The notes under the pieces are model-generated. The model was not told the origin of the DNA. It saw only the letters and a list, made by a program, of their open reading frames with translations, and did no database searches. DNA of 64,000 nucleotides from Progne subis subis (lineage: Eukaryota > Chordata > Aves > Passeriformes > Hirundinidae). This document shows, in pieces, positions 50,019 through 59,952 of this stretch. Each line of letters starts with the position of its first letter. The stretch's first letter is position 1. Position numbers and translations under genes: made by a program. Where the stretch lies: positions 124,001-188,000 of the forward strand of contig JAKJHU010000016.1 in assembly GCA_022316685.1 (NCBI GenBank). Direction: 5' to 3'.

Positions 50019-50054
50019 GTCAGCGCCGGCGGCGGCGGCGGGAGACGGCACTGA
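49974..50054 (+). CDS. short TISU-initiated open reading frame (upstream ORF or alternative start)
   Basis: From the ATG within the TISU element a frame of 26 codons runs unspliced to TGA at 50052-50054, starting MAAAAPASASSYKAK and ending Gly/Arg-rich. If the donor at 50018 is used, 15 codons remain, and joining to the candidate exon at 59873 gives a stop after two more. NCOA2's known coding start is in a later exon outside the window. This frame is therefore either a short upstream ORF that tunes translation or an unrelated open stretch. No domain is present. Its reality rests only on the perfect initiation context. Confidence 0.3.
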   Translation: MAAAAPASASSYKAKVSAGGGGGRRH

Positions 50055-50491
50055 CCCCGGTAACGGCTCCCGCACGGCCCGGCGCGGCGGGGGGTGTGCC
50101 CGAGCCCCCCGCGCCCGCCCGGCCGCCCCGCGTAGCGCCGGGGGACGCTCGGGGCCGCGCCGGTGCGCGGAGGGGCGGCGTTGGCGGGCGGCACCGCGGC
50201 CGCGGCGAGGCGGCTTCCCCCGCGCCGGCGGCGGGGGGAGCGGGGCGGGGGTTGCGGCCCCTCCGTGGGGAGCCGAGGGACCGCGGGGCTGCCCCTGGCC
50301 GGGGCATCGTGCTCGCACCCCCGCGCCCGGCGGTGGGGAGTGGGGGCGCGGGGTTACTTCTCCGGGACGTCCCCCTGTTTCGCCGAGGGAGACGGGCATA
50401 GGGCACCCCACCCTGCCGGGCCGAGGGGGCCGGTTTCCTGCTCCCAGGCCAGGCGGAGGTCGGGTGCCGCCTCTCCGCGCCCCTGGCTGGT

Positions 50492-50528
50492 GGGGGGCGG
50501 GGATGGGGTGGGGGGGAGGGAGGGGGCG
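50492..50528 (+). repeat. G-run cluster (G-quadruplex-prone)
   Basis: At least five runs of 3-7 G within 37 bp (GGGGGGCGGGGATGGGG and following). It is downstream of the presumed start site, on the non-template strand. Confidence 0.85.
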
Positions 50529-51344
50529 GAAAGTGCGAGGAACCGGGAAAGGCGAAGGGCCGATCTGGGGGTCAGGGACTGCCCTGGCCGGGCCGGAGGA
50601 GGATGGGGCAGCGGGGTGCGATTTTGAAGGGACCGTTCCGGACGTTCCCCCTCGCCCCCACCGCGCAGCGATCGCGAAACTTGAGGGAGGGTCTCTCCCC
50701 GATGACAAAAGGGGTGATTTGGGGAGCAGAGCGGCGCACGCCGCCTCCTTTTCCCCGGCTGACGACTCGGTGCGCAGCGGAGCGGGCCGCTCCGCGCTCC
50801 GTCCGCGGGGCCGGGCCAGCCGCCCCCCTTTCCGCGACGGGCAGAGACCGAGCCGCCCGCCGCCCTCTCCCCTTCCCCCTGCGCAGGGCGCCTCGCCGCC
50901 GCTCCGCGCTCTCAGGGGATGCGAGGAGAAGGAGGGGGCGAAGCGGGCAACTTCTCTAACTTTCTGCGCGGGGGTTGTGCCCGCCCGTGCGCGCCGCGCA
51001 GCGCCGGGCCGGGCCGGGCCGCGGGGGCGGGCGGCGGGGCGTCGCAGCTGCGTGCGAGCGCAGCCCGGGGCGCCCGGCCGCCGCCTCCCCGCGGCCCGGG
51101 GAGGGGTGGGGGCCCGGCCGCCGCAGTGCCGTGTGTCTGCGTGTGTGCGCGGGGCGGGGAGCGGCGGCGGGAGGAGGGGGAGGAGGAGAGCAGCCGGCCG
51201 GGCGCGGGGCCGGGGTCCCTGGGCGGGTGCCGCTCCGCTCCCTCCCGCTTCCCCGCAGCGGGCGGCGGCCGCGGGCGGGGCGCTCCGCGGCGAGCGGAGC
51301 CCCACGCGTGAGGCGCGGGGGAGGGGCGGTGCGGAGGTGCCCGC

Positions 51345-51396
51345 CGCCTCCGCGGAGGGCGGGTGCGCGGCCCCTCCCCGCCTCCGCGGAGGGCGG
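51345..51396. repeat. 18-bp direct repeat containing a 12-bp palindrome
   Basis: CGCCTCCGCGGAGGGCGG occurs exactly at 51345-51362 and 51379-51396. Each copy contains the perfect palindrome CCTCCGCGGAGG. Confidence 0.9.
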
Positions 51397-51628
51397 TGTG
51401 TGCGGCGCCGCGGGCACCGCGCGGCTCGGAGGCCGCGGGGCGAGGCGTAACCGGAGCCGCGTCCCTCAGCTCCCTCGCTGCCCCTCGCTCCTTTGCCGCC
51501 GCTCGGGCCTGAGCGTTCCCCCGGCTCGGGGAACGCGCGCTGCTCTTGCCGGAGAGGGGCGTTCAGGCCGTGTAGTTTGTGGGAAACCTGTTCGAGAGCC
51601 TTGGCAAAAAAAGGTGGTGGGGGGAGGG

Positions 51629-51634
<6 letters not shown>

Positions 51635-51659
<25 letters not shown>
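51635..51659. repeat. poly-A run at the island's right edge
   Basis: Twenty-five A, preceded by a G-rich segment. Confidence 0.93.
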
Positions 51660-51683
51660 GGCAGGGAGGTTGCTGGTAGTCAC

Positions 51684-51691
51684 CCGGAAGT
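51684..51691 (+). promoter_or_regulatory. ETS-type motif (CCGGAAGT)
   Basis: CCCGGAAGT core of GABP/ETS factors at the downstream shoulder of the CpG island, next to the palindrome ATATCATGATAT (51704-51715). Confidence 0.35.
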
Positions 51692-51871
51692 CGTGATATC
51701 TGTATATCATGATATGTACTTAGTTTGAGTTGGCCTGTATACTTTGGTCTGAAGTGTGTCTATATGGGACACTGTATAAATGTACTTGTAATTTAGCCAG
51801 GAGAGTCTCCTTGTGAAAGGAGATCAGCCTGCTTGTTCGATGATAATCAGTTTTTTTATATTCTTCCTTTC

Positions 51872-51894
51872 TTTTTTTTTTTTTTTTTTTTTTT
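51872..51894. repeat. poly-T run
   Basis: About 23 T followed by a C-rich pyrimidine stretch. Confidence 0.93.
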
Positions 51895-54800
51895 CCCCTC
51901 CCCCTCAGAGTAGTAAGAAGCAGGTGAATAGGTTTTAGAATTCAGCCCATAATGTTTAAGTATAATTTGAGCTGAGCATATAGTGCCTGGCTATAGCAGT
52001 TATAGCAGATCTCTATTGCCACTGTAAATAAGTAAGCATTTAAGACTGCCGGTCTTTGTACTTAAAACATTTTTTTTGTTGTTCTGCCATCATGGCTGAA
52101 GGCAGTCATTTGGATTTTATCCCTTTGGGTTTTTTAATGTACTGAACTATAAAAACAACTCTAGTCAGTTAATTTCCTGGCTCCTTATAACCCAGTGACA
52201 GTGTTGGGCCGCCTGGTGGGCTCCTCTCGTGGGGGAGTCCTCTGGCAGTGCCCAAAGGTACGAAGCTGCCCTGTGTTGGATGCTCTCTGAGAAATTGCCA
52301 CATTGTATACCATTTTTAATGTCATACCGAAAATATGACACCTCAAAGCAGAAATCTTGTTTTCTTAAACACAGATTAGAGTGGATGGAAACTGGTTGTT
52401 TTATTGCACTTTGTCTATGTACTTGGTGCATCCTAATTTTTTCCAGAACACTTGTTTGTTTACGTCAGCAGTGGTGTCACAAATAGGATATACCAGCTTT
52501 GCACATACTTCCGTGTACAGATGTGTATGCAGGCACATATGGACACTCATGCATTTGTATCCCTTACTTTTGCATTTGTGGTAACAGCTCTTTAGGGGAC
52601 TGGACATAGAAGTTGGCTCTGTGTCATTTGTAAATTGTCCCCAAATGGTTAATTCACAAGTGTGAGAAGCTTAATGTTCATAGGAAATCTTGGTTATCTA
52701 CAGTCTTGAAGAAAATACTTTGTCATGGACTCAACCTTCAAAAATGTTGATTACGACTTTAAGAAGAAAGGTTCATCTTTTTTTAACATGCAGTATTTTG
52801 AAGAATCACATTATTTTTAATATTTTTATCTTGATGGTCATTATGCAATAAATGGGTGTATAACGTGCTTCAATCACCTCATCTTTTTAGTCACTGTACT
52901 CTTTATTTCTCATAAAACCTGAAGATTTCTCAACTTTGTATTTTCTCAGGCTTGTGGTCTTTACTAGGGAGAGAATCCATGTCTGATGTGGTTCTTCAGT
53001 ATCTCTGCAATGTCTGAAGGCACTTCTTTACTAAGTGTGTAAATTCCTCATTGTGTGTCCTGGTGGTGTCAGTGCTAAATTTGAAACTCAAGACATATGA
53101 GGAAGGAATACTTTATTGCCATCAAGAATGGTACTTTTGGAATCAGTTTAAGTTTTTAAACTGGAATTGTGTTGTTTGAGGGAGAAAATAGAGGTTATTT
53201 CTGGTGGAAACAATGGAAAACATAAGGGATTTATTTACATATAGTGCAGTATATTGCATTAAACTGAGACTCTGAAGTAAAAATTACTTAGGAATAATGT
53301 TTGTGTTTTTATAATAATTTAGGATGTAGCTTGCTCATTAGAAGGCTGAAAGGCTCTGTTGAAAGAGGCATGTAAACCCTCTGTAGCGTTTGCATTCCCA
53401 ACTTTTCCTTCCATCCTCCAAAAAAAACCGGTAAGAGCTAGCCCATCTGCAGGGAGCCCAGATTTTGCAGCAGGAAGAACAAAGTCAGTGAGCGAGCCAG
53501 CTGCTGCTACAATGCCCACTGTCTTCTGCTCCTTGCCTTTGTTGCTGATGTCACCGTCTCATTGGCAAAATCTGGGCTTCTGCACTCAGCTGGAGTTTCT
53601 CTAGCACCTGACACCAGAATTGCAGAGGCTTAAGAAGTCTAAGCCTTGAGGATGCTGTCAGTTCATTTGAAAGAAAAAGACGAACCAAAGACTGCTACCA
53701 AATTTAAATACAAACGTAACTCTCTTTGTCTGCCGAGCACTAATAGATTGTGCATTGAGGAAAGGGAACACTGAACTAAAACTGTTCTTGCCACGTTCAG
53801 GTTTTTGTACATTTGCTGTGGCTGGCCTCGCTAAACAATGCAGTTTGACAAATTCCACACATTTCTTCAGTGTTCTGATAGGCATTAAAATCCTCAATAT
53901 TCGTTTATGTCCGTGTTTGGCTTTAGAGGTCAGAGGTTAAATGTGTTGTTACTGTCTATACTCCACTGTGTGACACAGCATTTTAAACTAAGAACAGAGT
54001 AACATTGATAATTACTTTGTAGAAGGCATATAACACCATTCATTCATCCACCCATTTTCTGCTGTTAGTTAACTTAGTTGCAGACAGCTACTCTGGCAGG
54101 ATCCCATATTTTTATTTTTAAATGAGGTGAAGTTCACTGCGCTACTTTATTTTTGTTAGTTGTTAAAACATTCTTATACTTCTGGCAGCAGAAAATGACA
54201 AATTCTTCAATGTAATGCTGGGAGCAAGGGAGGCGGAGAGGGAGAAACAGGGAGGGAGAGGAGGGGAAAAAAACCCCTCCTGAGCATATGGAGACATCCA
54301 GAAAAAGATGTGCATCGTCAGCTGTGATTCCATTGTGTGCTTGCAGACAGGATCTGAGCTCTTCTTCTCTTGGGAATTTAAACCTTACAGAAGTCTTCTT
54401 TGGCTTTTACCCGTCAGGATAATGGAGCTTAGATAACATATTTCATGTATTTATTATAGATAATATTTTGATAATATTTTATGATTCTAGGGAATAAAAT
54501 TCAGTTGCCAGGACTCCTGCTCTATGCTGGAATAGCATTTTAAGCAGTCATACATATTGCTGAAATGGTAACTTTGAGTAGTAAGAATAATTTCTAATAT
54601 TACATCCGTGGTTACATATTACGAAGGCATCTTACCTGTTCTACAATTAGTAGTTTGTCAGCAGTATTTACATTATGCAAACACTCCCTATTTTAATGAT
54701 TCAGTAGCTTAGCCTTTTCAAAACATACAAAGTAGAAATCTGACATGAAAAAGGACAGGTTGTATAGTTTAATCAATTTAAGATACAGAATTAGAGGGGG

Positions 54801-56322
54801 TAGGGGGGGGGGAAAGACAAGCCCAGGGAATTCTTTAGACAGTTTTAAGACAAAGCAATTTTGTCAGTGTTGTGAATATCCAGAAATAACATTTATATGG
54901 AAAAATGAGTGGAAGAAATTAATTTTCTTTCATTCAGTCCTGCATTTACCCATTACCTAGAACAGCCTTTCCTCTCCTGAGCATCTGGAATACTTTTGCC
55001 GATTTTATACAATTATTTTGAGTTGATGAATAGTTAGAAAAATAGATCTTGAATGTAGTAGATTTGCTGCACTGCGTTTTGTAACTGTTTATGCTTTTTC
55101 AATCTTTTTCTGTGGAAATTGCACGTTATTCAAATTAAAGACTAATGGAAATTTTATTTAAGGGTTTTATGGATATATAATGGAAACAATTCCTATGGAA
55201 AATGTATCGTCATTGGAGTGCCTGACATCTTGAAGTTTGAAATTAGTTCATTAATTTAAATGTCTGAAGCTATACTGCAACATATTAACAATATGCGCTT
55301 TTTTTTTTTTCTTCTGCAGCTTCATCATTATGCTATTCCAAGTCTTGCATTTCCTTAAAAGGCTTCCATAACATTCTCCCATTAATACAGTTACTGACAG
55401 ATATTATTTTTCCTTTGCTCTCATTTTAGCAGTTACAACTGATAGTAAACCTCACTCATTCTGTGAGTGTGCTCCCACTACTTAGATATTCAGAAGCTTC
55501 TTTGGAATGTGCATTTGCTTTTTGCAGCTAAGATACAGTGTCCTCAGTAAATCCTATTTACATTTTTCTCTTTGTTTTTGAACTTCCGGAAGTTGGTTTC
55601 TGTTTGGAAAGGAAAACTTGTATTTTGCTAGAATAGTCCCCATTACATGGAAACCTTTATTGGATTAAAGAAAGGGCAGAGAGTATAGGTGAAAAAATAA
55701 TTAAAATATCTACTGAATGTGTTGATTTATCCATAAATCTTAGATAGTTTGGATCACATGAGCTTCTATGAGGGGACATAGTGAGAACATATATCTGCTG
55801 TAGTGTTGACTGAGAGTTGCTATTTTGATGCTTTTTTAGTGAGCTATGTAAGACATATTGTTGCTCTTGGGTAGGATTTATAGTGGGCATATCACAATTG
55901 GCTGCTTTATTGGCTGCCTCAGTGGAGAAGCCTGGGATTGAAGAATGGGCATGGAAAGTGAAAGAACATTTTGCTTGTTAAGTCAGAATTATTATGGAAT
56001 TTTACTCTTACTCGGCCTATGCTGTAATTCATCTGTGTGTGAACAGATTTAGTTTTTCATTGCTGTCAGTATTGATCTCTAATGAGCTTGGCCCATGGAT
56101 TTTGAAGAAAATCACTCCAATTAAAAACAATGCAGTTTGTCATCTATTTGTACCTCATGGATTATGTAGGAGATACTAAACTGCATTTAAAAATAAAACT
56201 TCTTGAGAATAGAGGGAAGTCTGCCTATGAATAAATTTGAGAGTATACACTGACACTTTTATTACACATATTTTTATGAACTTAAAAATGTATCAAATGC
56301 CTATGTGTTGGAATTAGAAATG

Positions 56323-56406
56323 AACAAAAAACAAACAAACAAAACCAAACAACAACAACAAACCAAACAAACAAACAAAAAACACAAAAAAAAAAAAAAA
56401 AAAAAA
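56323..56406. repeat. A/C-rich (AAAC)n low-complexity tract
   Basis: (CAAA)n and (CAA)n units ending in a run of more than 20 A. Confidence 0.93.
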
Positions 56407-56840
56407 GCCCCACACAAAGCAACCCAAACCCTAAGAAGGACCCAAGGTCATAAACTTTAATACTTGTGAATCTGAGAGTTCAAGTATCATCTGGGCTACA
56501 GTGGAGATTTATTTTTCTTTGTTCTGCTTATACCATGCTTGGAGTTCATAAAGTAGCTCTTCAGGCCTTTCTCTTTACTCTTTCAAAATTATTGTCAGGA
56601 CCTGCTGACCAACTACTTATATATTCTGAGAAATATATGTGATTAGTGTCAACTAATTTCACTTGCTATTCTCATTTATACCTTGGTCTCCAGATACACG
56701 GACAATGTCCTCATCCTGTTCTATCCATTTTCTGAAATAGATTCTTCATGGAGGAATATTGAGTATATAGAAATAAATAAATAATTTCCAGTTTTCAATT
56801 ATATTCTTAAGGAGAAAAGCTCTTCTTCTAGTCTAAATCT

Positions 56841-56961
56841 TTGGGGTTGTTTTTTTTTGTTTGTTTGTTTGGGGTTGTTTTTTTTTTTTCTTTTTTCTTT
56901 TTTTTTTGTTTTGTTTTGTTTTTTTTTTTTTTTGGTTTTTTTTCTTTTTTCTTTTTTTTTT
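56841..56961. repeat. T-rich low-complexity block, about 120 bp
   Basis: Long T runs broken by single G, GG or C, with (GTTT) and (GTTTT) sub-units. Confidence 0.93.
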
Positions 56962-59040
56962 AAAATTAAAATTTACACCTAGAAATGTGTATTTCTTTAA
57001 ATGAGTCCAGAAGAGTTGTTGCCATTATCTTGGGTGCAAAAAGAGATTAACTTGTTGATACTTTACAGGCTATAAAATGTAGCTCTAATAGCATAGTTTA
57101 AAGGGTTTTTATTTTAATTGCTTGCCAATTTTTGTTGGCATTTACAGTGCAAACATACTTTTGCTTGTTTTGCTGGATTTTTTTTTTTTTTTTAAGGATT
57201 ACTTTGCAGCAACGATGCTGAATTTTTCATGAGGCCTCAAAATATTTTCTTGCTACAGTTCTGTGTGAAGCTAGTGATAACTGCACGATGGTGAGATCAT
57301 TCGTGGCTCCTTTTCTTCTTAATTTAAGAATGATGGAACCTGAAGACTGGATGTAGATGGGAAAAGCCTCACTAAGCTCCCCAAGTTCATGCTCACTAAG
57401 CTTGCATGCTGTGGATCATCTCTTCCAAATATGTCTGAAGGTGGCAGTTCTCACTCCCTGTCAGCTTAGCTGCAGTTTGTAGCATTGATGTTGTGTATTT
57501 TGTTCACAACAAAGTTTTTATGGACCAAGGAGGTAAATGCATCTTGAGTACCTGGAACAGAGACCAGAAGGGAAAGAAGTGACTGTGCACAAGCAGAAAA
57601 TAAAGATGTTAAGTGTTCTGAAGTCAGAAGACAGTTTGCTATTCTGTTCCATATCAATTGTTTTTAGTTGAGGGTTTTTGACCTTTAAAACAGTTTTCTT
57701 TTACTCTTTGTGGGATGGGGATTGGATAGTGGTGTTGGAAAATGGCAGGTGTGGCTGTGGTGTATTCCATTTTTATATCGTAGGTAATGTCTTTGTGAAT
57801 TGTTCCGTTCATGAAGGCAGTGACCTGCCCTTCATGTGGGCCTTGGTGCACCACTGTTAACAGAGTTACACCACGGGGAGACCTGGCTTCATGCAAGAGT
57901 AGTTTCCCTTGAGTTCTGAGTGGCATCCCAAGAAGCTCCTGATCCTTGTGGGATTGGGTGTAAATTTGCATATGCACGGGTTGGCTTGCCTTTTCTTCTG
58001 CCTCCAGAATGGGTCGAGAAGGGAAGGCAAAAGACTAACATAATTTCGTTGTCCATATTAATCTTCATCACTCCTTTTCTTCACTGACAGTCTAGTTTAG
58101 TTAGAGAAATATATCAGAAGCATACCAGATAGTACAACTATTCAGGTACACGAGCCTGTCGCTAGTAGTTGCTCTATGATTCAAGAGGTATTTTTTGGGA
58201 AGAAAGATCTTGTTAGTCATGTTTTTGTGTTTCAAAGGTAGCTTCATCTACTGTGATAGCTATAATGCACTGTCTTTATTTTCAGACAATATTATTGTTC
58301 AACATTTTATGAATAGAACAAATCAAAATCAGCAAAGTTTGTCCTTTCCAGTGGGGGCCTTGTGGACACTACTGTAATGGTCAGAAACCACATAACTTAT
58401 GTACAGACTCCTTAGCAGCTGTATTGGAGGCCACAGAAACCAGGAAAAATAGGGAAAAACAGCAGGAAAATGAAAGTGAGCAGACATATTAGTTGTCAAG
58501 AAACAAAATGGAAGTACTCATTCACTGATGCACAGCAGGTAAAAGACAGGAGATGGGTGGGAAATGCTCCTGTTGGCACAGGCAGTGCTCTGTTTACTGC
58601 TCCTCAGAGGAAGAGATCTCCCCACTATGGGCTGGGGCTGCAGCCCCCATCTGCTGCCGAGTCTGTGACTTCTCTTGGGCATCTCTCTGAACTGCCAAAA
58701 GATCTAGAGGCTTATTTAAAATCTTATTCCAAGACAAGATGATTTTTTCTGTCAACAAGGATGCACTCAAAGCCCTAAGTTTGTGATCCACAGAGCTTGT
58801 GTGCTTTTTGGACATTCCTGAGGAAATAATGTAGTCTTATCTTCTGTGACTTCTGTGACTAAGACATATATAAGAATATGTCTTAGTGATGCTTCTGAAT
58901 AATCTGTTTCTGTAGTGGTATCCTGTCTGTGACTGAAAGAACTTATGCAGAGTTTGTTTGAAGAAGGTTTCTGTAAGATGGCAGAAATTACAAAGAAAGA
59001 GGTTGATTCTAAATTCTATTACTTGTGAAGCATAATTAGT

Positions 59041-59085
59041 GTGGGTTTTTTGGTTTTTTTTGTTTTGTTTTGTTTTTTTTCCCCC
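59041..59085. repeat. T/G-rich low-complexity tract
   Basis: GTTTTTTGG followed by (GTTTT)n and T8-C5. Confidence 0.88.
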
Positions 59086-59872
59086 GATGACTCTTGTAGT
59101 GTATCTTTCATTTTATTTGTTTTCATTTGCTTTATGTTCTGCCTTTTTATTTGTCAGAGTAGGAAAATAGAAAACAACTTCTTTGGTAGTTTGTTTGCAT
59201 ACATTTGACATAAATGCTATCTGACCTACAAACAGAAATCCAGGTATAATATTTGTGTGGGCAGTGGCACACTCCTCCTCCCTTGAAGAAATTACTTTGC
59301 TGTGCAATGTGTGGCCTCTGTTCTGTGGGACTCTTTTCTGCTTTTATGGAACTCCTTATGAGTGAAAGGCTTTCTGTTCACTGGCGCTTGTCACTTGGGT
59401 CAGGAGTATTGTAAGTAGAGGCTGAGAGAAGAAACATGCTTCTGTACATGCAACTTACAATAATGGTTGAAAGAACACCAGTTTCTCCTTTTTAGAGATT
59501 TGAAACTAATGTGCTGTCAAATCAAGCAGTCAACCAAAAAAAGGAACCAAGCACTTTCAGAGTTCTCACAGATTCTTTAGTGAAAATAGAGGCTGTGTAC
59601 TGTGTAAGTTAATGTAAACACTTTAGCTGCTATCACTGTGAATTTGCAGTAGGCAGCAGGTAGAGAGGAAGCTGTGTGACTGGAGTGATTGTGCAGCTGG
59701 AAGGGGGTTGTAGTTGTGTCTGGAAAAGCAGATAATGCTCTTCAAAGTTTGTGTTTCCCTCGTTGTGTTATGCTTAAAATGGCAATGTGCTAAACATAGT
59801 ATTTTTGTTCTTCTATGACCATCTCCAGAAAAAACCCTGACTAATATTTTTTTCTCTCAAATTTGTTCCTAG

Positions 59873-59952
59873 CTTGCTTGAGATGTATCTGAGTAGTGAG
59901 GCCCCCTGCATACACAGCCCCTAGAAATCATTGTCTGCATCGCTGAGTCTTG
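59873..59952 (+). other. candidate 80-bp non-coding 5' exon (NCOA2 or lncRNA)
   Basis: An acceptor with a good pyrimidine tract (TTTTTTCTCTCAAATTTGTT then CCTAG at 59872) and a near-consensus donor TTG|GTGAGT frame 80 bp. The interior is richer in GC than its flanks and has stop codons in all three frames, including TGA at 59879. If an exon, it must be non-coding or end a short upstream frame. It lies about 10 kb downstream of the CpG island on the strand expected for NCOA2. No transcript evidence is available. Confidence 0.35.

Larger units (their letters stand above)
49460..51560 (+). promoter_or_regulatory. NCOA2: CpG island, probable NCOA2 promoter and first exon region
   Basis: About 2 kb of very GC-rich, CpG-dense DNA stands out sharply from the AT-rich surroundings. 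It has a GC box (GGGCGGGG at 49652-49659), a YY1/TISU element at 49970-49981, purine repeats at 49893-49915, and strong G-skew on the + strand after 49974. It lacks a clear TATA box. It lies 43 kb downstream of TRAM1. In other vertebrates NCOA2, a p160 nuclear-receptor coactivator, follows TRAM1 in the same orientation and starts with a non-coding exon in a CpG island. Calling it NCOA2 is therefore by synteny. A divergent leftward transcript is possible but not shown. Long open frames here on both strands reflect scarcity of stop codons in GC-rich DNA. Confidence 0.75.
51561..59872 (+). other. NCOA2: probable NCOA2 intron 1 (first part)
   Basis: AT-rich DNA with no coding exon recognised. It contains a T run at 51872-51894, A/C-rich DNA at 56323-56406 and a T-rich block at 56841-56961. 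The repeat-free stretch around 53340-53620 is a little richer in GC but has no supported function. That this is intron is inferred from the gene assignment. Confidence 0.55.

Noticed and set aside
50001..51305. 434-codon minus-strand open frame (and 328-, 251-, 234- and 212-codon frames on both strands) in the CpG island
   Set aside because: All lie in extremely GC-rich DNA where stop codons are rare. The products are Pro/Arg/Gly/Ala strings, several frames are open at once on both strands, and no domain or conserved start is visible.
57260..57291. Small candidate exon between CTACAG and ATG|GTGAGA
   Set aside because: The acceptor tract is weak and the 32-bp length is marginal; there is nothing else in support.
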